DNA of 64,000 nt from Sulfitobacter undariae (GCF_014196805.1 NZ_JACIEI010000019.1:1-64000), one strand, 5' to 3'; counted from the first letter of the stretch, positions 34,622 through 43,850 are shown. Notes: generated from the letters alone by a model not told the origin. Numbers and translations: made by a program.

Positions 34622-35637
34622 GCGATGATGCAATCCTGATCTGGGGTGCGGGCGCAATCGGCGGCATCCTTGGCGCATATTTCGCCCGCGCGGGGCATCC
34701 CGTGCACATGGTCGACATTGTCGAGGACCACGTCGCCGCCATGCAAACCACCGGCCTGCACATCGAAGGGCCGGTCGAAGAGTTCACCCAAATCCTGCCC
34801 GCCGACACCCCCGCCACCCTCACCGGCAAATTCCGCCGCGTGATCCTCGCTGTCAAGGCGCACCACACCGACGCGGCGCTCGACATGCTGCTGCCGCATC
34901 TGGCCGACGACGGCTATGTCGTCTCCGCACAGAACGGCCTGAACGAACGCACCATTGCCGCGCGGATCGGCGCGGACCGCACGTTGGGCTGTTTCGTCAA
35001 TTTCGGTGCCGACTGGCTTGAACCGGGGCGCATCCTGTATGGCAACCGCGCCGCCGTGGCCTTGGGTGAACTTGACGGCTCCGACACCCCCCGTTTGCGC
35101 GAAATGCATGCCCTATTCAGCATCGTAGAGCCTGATGCTGTCAAAACCGATAACATCTGGGGCTATCTCTGGGGCAAATGCGGTTATGGCGCGCTGCTGT
35201 TCGCCACCGCCCTTACCCCCGCCTCCATGTCCGACGCGATGGAGCCTGCCAAAACCCGCCCCGTCTTTGCCAAACTCGGGACCGAAGCGATGCAGCTGGC
35301 GCAAGCCGAAGGCATCCGCCCGCTGGGGTTCAACGGCTTTGATCCCGACGCCTTTCGCACCAACGACGCCGCAGGCATAAACATCGCCATCGACACGATG
35401 GTTGCCCACAATCGCAAAACCGCAAAAACCCATTCCGGTATCTACCGCGACCTTGCCGTGCGCAAACGCAAAACCGAAGTCGATGCGCAAATCGGGGTGC
35501 TGGTCGACATCGGGCGCAGCCACGGCGTCGCCACACCCGCGCTGGCGCTGTTGTGCGACCTGATCCACGACATCGAAGACGGCAAACGCGCACAATCCAC
35601 CGACCTCCTTGATCTGATGGTGCCGGTATGCAGTTGA
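34618..35637 (+). CDS. Ketopantoate reductase-like dehydrogenase (PanE/ApbA family)
   Basis: A 339-residue NAD(P)-dependent enzyme with the Rossmann start ILIWGAGAIGGILGAYFARAGH, then VILAVKAHHTDAAL and the C-terminal helical domain characteristic of PanE/ApbA (PEHSTDLLDL-like end, here KRAQSTDLLDLM). Because it is embedded in a catabolic operon rather than with pantothenate genes, it is more likely to reduce or oxidise a 2-keto/2-hydroxy acid of the pathway. It overlaps the next gene by 10 bases. Confidence 0.88.
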   Translation: MSDDAILIWGAGAIGGILGAYFARAGHPVHMVDIVEDHVAAMQTTGLHIEGPVEEFTQILPADTPATLTGKFRRVILAVKAHHTDAALDMLLPHLADDGYVVSAQNGLNERTIAARIGADRTLGCFVNFGADWLEPGRILYGNRAAVALGELDGSDTPRLREMHALFSIVEPDAVKTDNIWGYLWGKCGYGALLFATALTPASMSDAMEPAKTRPVFAKLGTEAMQLAQAEGIRPLGFNGFDPDAFRTNDAAGINIAIDTMVAHNRKTAKTHSGIYRDLAVRKRKTEVDAQIGVLVDIGRSHGVATPALALLCDLIHDIEDGKRAQSTDLLDLMVPVCS

Positions 35638-36383
35638 ATCTTGACGGAAAAATCTTTGCTGTAACGGGTGCCGCCCAAGGCATCGGCGCGGCCATCGTGC
35701 GCGGCCTTACGGACGCCGGTGCCACCGTCGCGGCAATCGACATTGACGCAGGCGGCATGGCGCATCTCGCCCCCCTGCCCCGCGTCACCACCCACGCGGG
35801 CGATCTGGGCACCCAAACCACCGCCCATGCCCTGTGCGCCGAGGTCATCGCACAGCACGGCACCATCGACGGCCTTGTCACTGCCGCTGGTGGCGTGCGC
35901 GGCCAGACCGGCCGCCCGCTTGAGGACATCACCCCCGACGACTGGCACACGATCTTTGCCGCCAACGTCGATGCCGCGATGTGGTGCGCACAGGCCTTTG
36001 CTCCGGCGATGAAAAAACGCGGACAGGGCCGCATCGTCACCATCTCTTCGGGCGCGGGTCTCAAGGCAAGCCTGACCGGCATCCAAGCCTACGCCGCCGC
36101 CAAACACGCGCTGATCGGCCTCACCAAACAACTCGCGCTTGAGCTGGGGCCCGCAGGCATCACCGTCAATTCCGTCGCCCCCGGTTTCATCCTCTCCAAC
36201 CCCGCCACCGAAAGGCAATGGGACGCGTTCGGCACCGAGCGGCAGAAACAAATCATCGGCAACATCCACATGCGCCGCCTTGGCCGCGCACAGGACATTG
36301 CCGATGCCGTTACCTTCCTGTGTTCCGACAAGGCGAACTGGATCACCGGACAAACCCTGCAAGTCGATGGAGGACACGCATGA
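35628..36383 (+). CDS. Short-chain dehydrogenase/reductase
   Basis: A 251-residue classical SDR: cofactor motif TGAAQGIGAA, the NAG-region counterpart TAAGGVRG, the serine in VTISSGAG, and the catalytic Tyr and Lys in AYAAAKHALIG. The C-terminus ends ITGQTLQVDGGHA. An Asp after the second strand (AIDIDAGG) indicates NAD preference. It overlaps its neighbours by a few bases in the tightly packed operon. Confidence 0.92.
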   Translation: MQLNLDGKIFAVTGAAQGIGAAIVRGLTDAGATVAAIDIDAGGMAHLAPLPRVTTHAGDLGTQTTAHALCAEVIAQHGTIDGLVTAAGGVRGQTGRPLEDITPDDWHTIFAANVDAAMWCAQAFAPAMKKRGQGRIVTISSGAGLKASLTGIQAYAAAKHALIGLTKQLALELGPAGITVNSVAPGFILSNPATERQWDAFGTERQKQIIGNIHMRRLGRAQDIADAVTFLCSDKANWITGQTLQVDGGHA

Positions 36384-37285
36384 ACGATCCACACACATGG
36401 GACGAAGCAATCTGGCGCGGCAAGGTCGAAGCCGTGCGCGCAGGCCGCAATCTGCTCCCTGCAAAATGGCCGAACGGCGCGCGCTGCGCCGTGGCCCTGT
36501 CCTTCGACAGCGACCATGAAACCAACGAATTGCGCGATGGCGGCAACTCCACCGCCCGACTCAGCTGGGGCGAATACGGCACCCGCCGCGGTGTGCCGCG
36601 CATCCGCCGCGTGCTGGACCGTTTCGGCGCAAAGGCCAGCTTTTTCGTGCCTGCCGTCTCCGCCCTGCTGCACCCCGAAGAACAACGCAGCCTTGCAGAT
36701 GACGGCCATGAAATCGGCCTGCACGGCTGGATTCACGAACTGAACACAGGGCTGGACGAAGCGACCGAACGCGACCTGATGCTGCGCGCCGCCGATACGC
36801 TGGAAAAGATCGCAGGCACCCGCCCCGTCGGCATGCGCACCCCGTCCTGGGATTACAGCCCCAACACCCTCAGCCTCGCGCGCGAAATGGGTCTGATCTA
36901 TGACAGCTCGCTGTTCTCCGACGATGACCCCTACGAGATTTTGCAAAACGGCGAGCCGACAGGCATGGTCGAACTGCCCGTCGAATGGATTCGCGACGAT
37001 GCGGTTTACTTCATGATGAACCGTTTCGGCGCGCAACGCCCCTATACCGCGCCCGCCGATGTGCTCGATATCTTCACCCGCGAATTCGAAGGGGCGTATG
37101 CCGAAAACGGGCTGTTCCTGCTCACCATGCACCCGCATGTCACCGGCTACCGCAGCCGGATTTTCATCCTCGAAGAACTGCTGGAGCGGATCACCGACAA
37201 AGGCGATTGCTGGATCGCGACCCACGCCGAAATCGCGCAATACTGCGCAGAGCAGGCAGGAATGACCCCGAAAGGCCCGAAATGA
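36380..37285 (+). CDS. Polysaccharide deacetylase-family hydrolase
   Basis: A 301-residue NodB-homology protein. The Asp-Asp/His motif appears as LSFDSDHETNEL, the H-x-x-x-H motif as LHGWIHELN, and there is GMRTPSWDYSPNTL and LLTMHPHVTGYRSR. No signal peptide is present, so it acts in the cytoplasm. This fits the subgroup with allantoinase-like and imidase-like activity rather than cell-wall deacetylases. In this context it may open a cyclic amide or imide. The ATG at 36380 overlaps the SDR stop by 4 bases. Confidence 0.88.
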   Translation: MNDPHTWDEAIWRGKVEAVRAGRNLLPAKWPNGARCAVALSFDSDHETNELRDGGNSTARLSWGEYGTRRGVPRIRRVLDRFGAKASFFVPAVSALLHPEEQRSLADDGHEIGLHGWIHELNTGLDEATERDLMLRAADTLEKIAGTRPVGMRTPSWDYSPNTLSLAREMGLIYDSSLFSDDDPYEILQNGEPTGMVELPVEWIRDDAVYFMMNRFGAQRPYTAPADVLDIFTREFEGAYAENGLFLLTMHPHVTGYRSRIFILEELLERITDKGDCWIATHAEIAQYCAEQAGMTPKGPK

Positions 37286-38208
37286 AACGATTTTCCCTTG
37301 CCGTACATGGCGGCGCCGGCACAATCCTCAAGGCCAATCTGACACCCGAGCTTGAAACCGGATACCACGCCGGCCTACGCGCCGCCCTTGATGCGGGGCA
37401 CGCCATCCTTGCCGCAGGTGGCAGCGCGCTTGATGCGGTCACCGCCGCTGTTTGTGCGCTTGAGGACGAGCCGCTGTTTAACGCGGGGCGCGGGGCGGTT
37501 TTCACCTCCGATGGCAAACAGGAAATGGACGCCGCCGTGATGGACGGTGCCACCCGCGCCGCTGGCGCTGTCGGTGGCATCTTTGGCCCGCGCAACCCGA
37601 TCCGCGCCGCCCGCGCGGTGATGGAGCACACCGATCACGTCATGCTGATCGGCCCCAACGCGCTTAACGTGGCGCACGCGGCGGATTTGCCCTTTGCAGA
37701 GCCTGATTATTTCTTCACCCAAGCCCGCTGGGACGCGCTGCAATCCACCCTCGAAATGCGTTCCGAAGGCTGCGAAGACGATGACCCCGCGCGGCGTCAC
37801 GGCACCGTGGGCGCGGTGGCCTGCGACACGCACGGCACCGTTGCCGCCGCCACCTCTACCGGCGGCATGACCGCCAAATTGCCGGGGCGTGTGGGTGATA
37901 CCCCGCTCATCGGCAGCGGCACATTTGCCGATAACGCCACCTGCGCCGTTTCCGGCACCGGCCACGGCGAGGTGTTCATCCGCTACACCGCCGCGTCCGA
38001 AATCGCCGCGCGGATGCGCCATGCGGGCCAATCGCTTGAGGACGCCGCCGCGCATGTGGTGATGCACGATCTGGCCGAAAACGACGGTTCCGGCGGGGTG
38101 ATCGCGGTGGACGCCAAGGGCAACATCACAATGCCGTTCAACTGCGATGGCATGTACCGCGGCAGGGTCACCCAGGACGGCGCGTTCGAAACCTTCATCT
38201 ACCGCTAA
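37282..38208 (+). CDS. Isoaspartyl peptidase / plant-type L-asparaginase
   Basis: A 308-residue Ntn-hydrolase precursor. It has AVHGGAGTI at the start, FNAGRGAVFT, and the autocleavage site HGTVGAVA with Thr175 as the new N-terminal nucleophile, followed by STGGMTAKLPGRVGDTPLIGSGTFAD. It hydrolyses beta-aspartyl dipeptides and, more weakly, asparagine. It overlaps the upstream gene by 4 bases. With the S58 peptidase after it, it points to breakdown of unusual peptides. Confidence 0.93.
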   Translation: MKRFSLAVHGGAGTILKANLTPELETGYHAGLRAALDAGHAILAAGGSALDAVTAAVCALEDEPLFNAGRGAVFTSDGKQEMDAAVMDGATRAAGAVGGIFGPRNPIRAARAVMEHTDHVMLIGPNALNVAHAADLPFAEPDYFFTQARWDALQSTLEMRSEGCEDDDPARRHGTVGAVACDTHGTVAAATSTGGMTAKLPGRVGDTPLIGSGTFADNATCAVSGTGHGEVFIRYTAASEIAARMRHAGQSLEDAAAHVVMHDLAENDGSGGVIAVDAKGNITMPFNCDGMYRGRVTQDGAFETFIYR

Positions 38209-38219
38209 AGGAAACCGCG

Positions 38220-39302
38220 ATGACGCAAAACCGCACCCCCCTGCGCGCGCACGGCGTAAGCATCGGCGAATACCCCGCCGGAGCGCTGAACGCGATCACC
38301 GATGTGGCGGGGGTGCGGGTGGGGCATTGCACCCTGATCGAAGGGGACAAAACCCGCACCGGCGCCACCGCCATCATTCCGCACGATGGCAACATTTTCG
38401 CCCGTAAAACCCCCGCCGGTCTGGCGGTGCTGAACGGTTTTGGCAAATTCGCCGGTGCCACCCAAATTCAGGAACTCGGCCAGATCGAAACCCCGATCCT
38501 GCTGACCAACACGCTTGCCACCGGTCGCGCAATCGACGCGCTCATCGCCTATACACTGGCGCAGCCGGGCAACGAAAAAACCGTTTCGATCAACGCCGTT
38601 GTGGGGGAAACCAACGACAGCCGCCTTAACGACATCCGCGCCCCCCGCCCCACCGTCGCCGAAATGACCTGCGCGCTTGACGGTGCGCGCACTGGCCCCG
38701 TCGCTCAGGGCGCTGTGGGTGCGGGGACCGGCACCGTTGCCTTCGGGTTCAAAGGGGGCATCGGCACCGCCTCGCGCAGTGTGGGCGATCACACCCTTGG
38801 CGTGCTGGTACAATCCAACTTTGGCGGCACTTTGCGGATCGACGGGCGCACCCTGAACACCCCCGCGAACGCCGATGTCGACGGCTCCATCGTGATCATC
38901 GCCGCCACGGACGCCCCTGTCTCGCCGCGCAATCTTGAGCGTCTTGCGATGCGGTGTTTTGGCGGGCTTGCCCGCACCGGCGCGGCCCTTAGCAACGGAT
39001 CGGGCGATTATGCGCTGGCGTTTACCACCAGCCAAAACGCCACGGAAATGTCACACGACGCCATGTCGCCCCTGTTCAACGCCGCGATCGAGGCAACCGA
39101 AGAGGCGATCATAAACTCCCTGCTGATGGCCGTGGATATGCACGGCTATGATGCCTCAACCGACCGCCCCAATCACATCGCCGCCCTCACCCTTCCCCCG
39201 AATCAACCACCGCCTGCTGGGAGTGGACAAAACATGGGGGTCATGCGGCGCGTTTTCTGTTTGCGACGGTCAGCCGACCATCGAGAACTGCGGCCCTTGT
39301 GA
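38220..39302 (+). pseudogene. P1/S58-family peptidase (DmpA-like), C-terminus replaced by an IS insertion
   Basis: Residues 1-333 (38220-39218) are native S58 sequence: NAITDVAGVRVGHCTL, INAVVGETNDSRLND, GAVGAGTGTVAFGFKGGIGTASR, and the autoprocessing nucleophile Ser261 in ALSNGSGDYALAF. DmpA-type enzymes cleave N-terminal residues, including beta- and D-amino acids. An ISKra4-type element starts at 39219 and supplies the last 27 codons and stop. Family members are about 330-375 residues, so only the tail may be lost and activity is possible. Confidence 0.85.
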
Positions 39303-40679
39303 CGGCTACTCGGTGAGCCCCTTTGGGCGACCACCGCATCCTTCTGCGCTTTCCCATGCGGGCATTGGCAATGTCATCGACTGATCCTTCGGCACGAGAT
39401 GACGAGATGGGCAGCCCGTTACGGTACCGTCGGCCATAGTCGACAAGGGATTCCATGTTGTTCGCGAGATAGGTGTACAGTGTCCCGCATCGGGCCTGCA
39501 CACGAGCGGCAGCGGTGCGGACAGCCAAAGGTTCTTCCGCAAGGCGGGTGCAATCGTGCATGAGCCCTTTCAGATAAGTTTCCGCGACCCGTGCTCTGCC
39601 ATGCCACAGCCACCAGCGAAGGCTTTTCGCGGGGCGCTGGAACAGCACCGGAATTCCAGTGAATCCCGGTATCTGGACCAGACCCTGAACGGCGGCCTCG
39701 ACATGTCGAATACGCATCGAGATGTGCCACCAGTCGAGGATATGCTTCACCTGGCCGTCGCCACCCATGGCATTCCGTATGAGGTTCGGGAGAGCAAGCT
39801 CGCCATCAGAGATTACCGTCAACAGACGGCCCGGCTTCCATCCAAAGTCTGACAGCTCTTCTCGCATCCGGCTGCCTGGCGATGCCGTCGCATTGGCGAC
39901 CAAGCCAAATCGTCGGCACATAGTGCGACTTTCAATCTTACCGACCACAAGATCCAGGTGTCGCTGCTGATACTCCGGTCGACAGCGGATATGCGCACCG
40001 TCCAGAAAAACCGTCAAACCCCCTTTGGGAAGTGCTTCAGCGGGATCGCCTGATGCCCTTCGACTTTTCTCGAGCCCCGCGGCTACTCTTCCCAACCGGT
40101 CACGCACCGTGGTGTGATGGGGCGGATGGCAGGGGAGGAAGCTTTTCATCAGCCGCGCGGCTTCGCGAAAGGAATGCCGGGACCCGAGTTCCGCATGGAG
40201 CCGCTGCAGCTCCGGGGTAGCCCGGTCAGGAAAGAAATAGGCCAGCGGAGAAATAGGTCCGCCGGGCATCGCCGCTGACCTGGCATCACACGAACAGCGG
40301 CGCAAGCGCGCGGCTTTGACCCGAACCCGCCCAAAGAGCGTGTCGAGATCGCGCGTGCGATAGTCATGAATGGCACGAACCGAGGCGCAATCCGGGCATA
40401 CGCGGCTTTCTCGGATGATTTCCTCAACCTGATCGCAAAGAATTGCCCGCTGAATCTGTTCGACAACCCTCTTCCCATCCTCGAGGCGCAACCCGATCCC
40501 GTCTGGACAGGTCACCCGGTAGGGTCGTGAAATGCCGTCAAGCTGATGAGTGCGCTTCTCCCCGTTGTCGAAGGTAGTTTCGATTGTAATCCGTACGTCC
40601 ATGGCAGCCCCACACGCAAAGAACTCACCTTAGCACGGGCCGCAACGACGAAGATGACCCCCATGTTTTGTCCACTCCC
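39219..40679. mobile_element. ISKra4-type insertion sequence
   Basis: Perfect 25-bp inverted repeats, starting GGGAGTGGACAAAACATGG, lie at 39219-39243 and 40655-40679 and bound a 1461-bp element with one minus-strand transposase gene. It interrupts the S58 peptidase gene on the left. On the right an unrelated gene fragment begins at 40680, so no target duplication is evident and DNA has probably been lost or rearranged. Confidence 0.85.
39241..40602 (-). CDS. ISKra4-family transposase
   Basis: A 453-residue transposase. CPDCASVRAIHDYRTRDLDTLFGRVRVKAARLRRCSC forms the zinc-binding part. The DDE core includes LTVFLDGAHIRCRPEYQQRHLDL, LTVISDGELALPNLIR and KHILDWWHISMRIRHVEAAV. The C-terminal SSSRAEGSVDDIANARMGKRRRMRWSPKGAH parallels the enzyme at 21965-23350 but is clearly a different subtype. 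The stop codon lies within the left repeat. It looks intact. Confidence 0.85.
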   Translation of the reverse strand: MDVRITIETTFDNGEKRTHQLDGISRPYRVTCPDGIGLRLEDGKRVVEQIQRAILCDQVEEIIRESRVCPDCASVRAIHDYRTRDLDTLFGRVRVKAARLRRCSCDARSAAMPGGPISPLAYFFPDRATPELQRLHAELGSRHSFREAARLMKSFLPCHPPHHTTVRDRLGRVAAGLEKSRRASGDPAEALPKGGLTVFLDGAHIRCRPEYQQRHLDLVVGKIESRTMCRRFGLVANATASPGSRMREELSDFGWKPGRLLTVISDGELALPNLIRNAMGGDGQVKHILDWWHISMRIRHVEAAVQGLVQIPGFTGIPVLFQRPAKSLRWWLWHGRARVAETYLKGLMHDCTRLAEEPLAVRTAAARVQARCGTLYTYLANNMESLVDYGRRYRNGLPISSSRAEGSVDDIANARMGKRRRMRWSPKGAHRVAVTRAAVLDGRLTVANRKRAA

Positions 40680-40920
40680 CTCCCCTTCGCTCGACCACCT
40701 CGCGCGGGCGTTCCAGCAACGCCATCTGCTTGCCCACCGGCAGGGGCTTGTCGATGAGGAGTATATTGCCAAGAGCGGTGACACCCGCTATCGGCCCGGC
40801 CAGCGGCTTGTACTTCGCGCCGAACGCGTCACCGAGGCCGTCGAGCTTGTCGAGAGGCTCGTTGCGGGGCTTCGGGATGATGCAAGCAGTGCCCGTTCAG
40901 GGCAGAGGTCTTCACCATAA
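40680..40920 (+). pseudogene. C-terminal fragment of an unknown (HEPN-like?) protein
   Basis: Directly after the IS end the frame reads SLDHLARAFQQRHLLAHRQGLVDEEYIAKSGDTRYRPGQRLVLRAERV and ends ARSGQRSSP. The R-x-x-x-x-x-H-like segment (RHLLAH) within a helix recalls HEPN or abortive-infection proteins. The 5' part is missing, replaced by the IS. No function is claimed. Confidence 0.45.
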
Positions 40921-41152
40921 ATGCTGGCAGGGGCGCGGCGCCACAATATGTGAAGGCTACCGGCTTCCAGTCTGCCCTTGCCGCTCCGAGAACCGTGCGC
41001 GTGCGTTCACGGATGATCAATCCGTTGCCTCTGTGATCCCTTTCCGCAAAAGCCAGGCCTTCAAAGGAGCCGCAGTACTGTGGCTCGGTGGGTTGGACGG
41101 AGGGCTCAAAGAAAAGAAATTGGGCCGGTCGGATTGGGTCCGGTTCCAACGC
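40921..41152. other. Non-coding stretch
   Basis: No supported gene in these 232 bases on either strand. Confidence 0.5.
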
Positions 41153-41183
41153 ATGAGTTATAGAATTTCATTCTATAACTCAT
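41153..41183. repeat. Long perfect palindrome
   Basis: ATGAGTTATAGAAT-TTC-ATTCTATAACTCAT is a 31-base perfect inverted repeat with 14-bp arms and a 3-base centre. It is not followed by a T-run, so it is not an obvious terminator. It lies 86 bases beyond the end of the small membrane protein gene. It may be an operator, an IS relic, or a bidirectional hairpin. Confidence 0.8.
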
Positions 41184-41268
41184 GATACGCAGAATTTTGC
41201 GTGGCTTGATGTGCGATCAGCACTCCGCACTGCCCTTGATCGCCTGGCCCGCAGTCAGATCACGCCTG

Positions 41269-41496
41269 TCAGGCGGCCTCGACCATCGGTTCGTAGCGCA
41301 CGTCGGGCATGGCATCATTGAGCCAGGCAGGCTGCAGGTCGCCATTGTTCCATTGGTACAAGTAGCCCACCAGCGTGTCGGTCTTCTTGCAGAGGATGCG
41401 CTTGGACGGGCGGGCGATCGACCAAAGGAGCGCACCAATCAAAACCAGACCGGACAGCAGGCCTACGACCACTAGTATGCCTTGGGCAATCGTCAT
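41269..41496 (-). CDS. Small one-helix membrane protein
   Basis: A 75-residue protein: one N-terminal transmembrane helix (ILVVVGLLSGLVLIGALLWSI), then a short cytoplasmic or periplasmic part, KRILCKKTDTLVGYLYQWNNGDLQPAWLNDAMPDV. Its start overlaps the CDF stop by 4 bases (41493-41496), so it is translationally coupled to the cation transporter and may assist it. No family is recognised. Confidence 0.6.
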   Translation of the reverse strand: MTIAQGILVVVGLLSGLVLIGALLWSIARPSKRILCKKTDTLVGYLYQWNNGDLQPAWLNDAMPDVRYEPMVEAA

Positions 41497-42410
41497 GAGC
41501 GGTGTCCGAACACCTGCGCCTCCTGATGCGCATTGTCGGTCGCTTCGAATTCAAGCGTGGAATGCTCGATTGAGAAACGTTCATGCAGCACCGATTTGAC
41601 GTTTTCTTTAATTTTGTCGGCCTCACCCATCCGGTCGCGTTCGACAACAATATGGCAGTCCAATGCCGCAGTGTTCTCCTGCATTTGCCACAGGTGGACA
41701 TGATGCACGTTCACAACGCCATCGACACTCTGGATCGCTCTGACCACGTCATTTCCATCAATATCTGGTGGGCTCCCAAGCATCAGGGTTCGAATTGGGC
41801 CCCCTATTTCGGTGAAGGACAGATACAGGATGTAGAGCGCGATGCCGATGGTGATGGCCGGATCCACCCAACGCATATCATAAAGTATAATGAGCGTCCC
41901 GCCGACTATGACGGCCACTGAAGCCAACGCGTCCGAAAGGTTGTGGAGAAACAGCGCGCGGATGTTCACGCTCCCCTTCTGCATCGAATAGGTCAGCATT
42001 GCGGTCAGCGTGTCGACCACAAGCGCAATTCCACCGAGAATGACGACGGTCCACCCCATGACTTCGGGTGGATCAATCATGCGCATGCCACCTTCGTAGA
42101 TCAGGTAGAAGCCGATCACGATCAGGGTGGTGTAGTTGATCAGGGCAGCGACGATTTCGACCCGGCCATAGCCGAAAGTCATGCGCTCATCGGCCGGGCG
42201 GCGCGCGATCTTGCGCGCGGCGAAGGCAATGACAAGCGAGGCCATATCGGAAAAGTTGTGCAGCGCATCGGCGATAAGTGCTAGACTGCCCGACAATATG
42301 CCCCCGACGATTTGCGCAGCAGTAAGTAGCCCATTCGCCCAGATCGCGATCGCAACCCGTCGATCCCCAGAATTCGGATCGATATTCGCGTGCCCGTGAT
42401 CATGCGGCAT
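41493..42410 (-). CDS. Cation diffusion facilitator (CzcD-like metal efflux)
   Basis: A 305-residue inner-membrane proton/metal antiporter. It has a His-rich N-terminus (PHDHGHANID), six helices with the HNFSDMASL and H-N-L-S-D-A-L-A metal-site motifs in helices II and V (ALHNFSDMA, LHNLSDALA), and a cytoplasmic metal-regulatory domain (VVNVHHVHLWQM). Zn/Co/Cd export is the usual role. The start at 42410 is preferred because the extra upstream codons overlap the transglutaminase gene. Confidence 0.92.
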   Translation of the reverse strand: MPHDHGHANIDPNSGDRRVAIAIWANGLLTAAQIVGGILSGSLALIADALHNFSDMASLVIAFAARKIARRPADERMTFGYGRVEIVAALINYTTLIVIGFYLIYEGGMRMIDPPEVMGWTVVILGGIALVVDTLTAMLTYSMQKGSVNIRALFLHNLSDALASVAVIVGGTLIILYDMRWVDPAITIGIALYILYLSFTEIGGPIRTLMLGSPPDIDGNDVVRAIQSVDGVVNVHHVHLWQMQENTAALDCHIVVERDRMGEADKIKENVKSVLHERFSIEHSTLEFEATDNAHQEAQVFGHRS

Positions 42411-43161
42411 TGGCAGGCTCCTCATGCGCGTGTGTCGCGCGTCGGTCAGTCTTCAGGCGGCCGCTGCGGAAACCACGTACGCGCGCATTCATCCAGTGGC
42501 GTATTATATGACGGTAAAGGGCACCACGCAGCCTTCCAAAGGATTGCTCATGGGACAAATAGAAGGCGTCGGGCGTATCGTACACGCCGAAATCTTGCAC
42601 GATGCCGGTTTTCTGAATGTAGGTATCTTCTCCGTTCCAGGCGACGGGAGGCGCGCCAAGGCAATCCGTGCCCGCGCCATAACCGCAGAGACTGTCCGTG
42701 TCCGAGAACGATCTTTGCAGGACTTCGAAGAAAGCGTCATCCAGGATGAAGCCTTCAAGGTTGATCCAGGCCCCTTGAAATTCGATCTCTACCCACGAAT
42801 GGAGAATTTCCTCTGGAGCAAGCGGATACACCAACTCTGGGACAACACCGCGCTGCAAGCCTTTGTGGATCGTAAACCCATGCAACCGGCAACGAACGCC
42901 AACACCACGCAGCAGCGCCATTAAGAGCGTGCCTTTCGTATTGCACTGCCCGTAGCCGTCGGAAAGTACCTCGGATGCGGGGATGTCGTCAGCTCGATTG
43001 TATCCGAACGAGATTTCATTTCGAACGAAATCATAGGCAGCTCCGATCCGATCGTATTCGGATAAGTCGCGCCAGCTGCGGCTCTCTATTAGATGCGCAA
43101 GAGGCGCGGCATCAAAATCCAGTAGTTTGGTGGGTGCAAGTAGGGGGTTGGTTATCTGCAA
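42400..43161 (-). CDS. Transglutaminase-like domain protein
   Basis: A 253-residue protein of the transglutaminase/protease-like superfamily. The catalytic Cys is in SDGYGQCNTKGTLLMALLR, and His in EEILHSWVEIEFQGAWINLEG is followed by the Asp-bearing segment FILDDAFF. No signal peptide is present. Its role in a metal island is unclear; cysteine proteases or amide transferases are possible. It overlaps the CDF gene by 11 bases and is probably co-transcribed. Confidence 0.8.
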   Translation of the reverse strand: MQITNPLLAPTKLLDFDAAPLAHLIESRSWRDLSEYDRIGAAYDFVRNEISFGYNRADDIPASEVLSDGYGQCNTKGTLLMALLRGVGVRCRLHGFTIHKGLQRGVVPELVYPLAPEEILHSWVEIEFQGAWINLEGFILDDAFFEVLQRSFSDTDSLCGYGAGTDCLGAPPVAWNGEDTYIQKTGIVQDFGVYDTPDAFYLSHEQSFGRLRGALYRHIIRHWMNARVRGFRSGRLKTDRRATHAHEEPANAA

Positions 43162-43250
43162 CGGAGTCGCTCCTCGAATCGTCTTGGAACAGACTAGTCT
43201 CTATAGTTACTGTAGCTTCAACCCCTTCTTTTAGAAACGATCTCTCGCAA

Positions 43251-43850
43251 CTACTTGTCCGTGTGAACTGCTTTGTGGTGTTCACCGTGTGCGTCGCGTA
43301 GGATATTGACACCGCCCCAGGCCGCGATCCCGGCGATAATCACACCGACGACTAGGTCGGGCCAGTTCGTTCCCAGCCAGGCAACGAGGCCACCTGCGAC
43401 CACGATTCCGAGGTTTGCCGCAAAGTCGTTCCAGCTGAAAGTATTGGCCGCGCGGATGTTGACGTCCGGATCTTTGAGCCGAGCGAGCAACCAGACACAA
43501 ACTGAGTTGATGGCCGCCGCGCTCAGCGCCATGACGATCATAACGGTGCCAAGGGGATCCGACCCACCGACATAGCGGCGCCAAGCATCATAAAGGATCC
43601 CGATGGCGAACACGATCAGCAAGCAGCCCGAGACATTCGCCGCACCACGTTTCCATTTCGCAGACCGCGACAATGCAAACAGACTGATTGCGTAGACCAA
43701 GCTGTCTGAAAGGTTGTCGAGCCCGTTTGCGATCAGGGCACTGGAATCCCCGAAGGCCCCGGTCGCAAAAAAGGCCATGGCAAGACCCACGTTTAGACCG
43801 AGAACAATCCAAAGGGTGCGTCTTTCGCTTGCTCCTTTTCCTGCAGTCAT
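43251..43850 (-). CDS. CDF-superfamily cation transporter (short form)
   Basis: A 199-residue membrane protein: helix II contains ALIANGLDNLSDSLVYAISL, and helix V SWNDFAANLGIVVAG, which are CDF-type metal sites (D-x-x-x-D and N-D). It ends after the sixth helix with HGEHHKAVHTDK and lacks the cytoplasmic domain seen in the 305-residue paralogue at 41493-42410. Short CDF proteins of this type exist. The start at 43850 is chosen for its GGGAAG ribosome-binding site; 43859 (ATG) and 43886 (TTG) are in frame. Confidence 0.8.
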   Translation of the reverse strand: MTAGKGASERRTLWIVLGLNVGLAMAFFATGAFGDSSALIANGLDNLSDSLVYAISLFALSRSAKWKRGAANVSGCLLIVFAIGILYDAWRRYVGGSDPLGTVMIVMALSAAAINSVCVWLLARLKDPDVNIRAANTFSWNDFAANLGIVVAGGLVAWLGTNWPDLVVGVIIAGIAAWGGVNILRDAHGEHHKAVHTDK

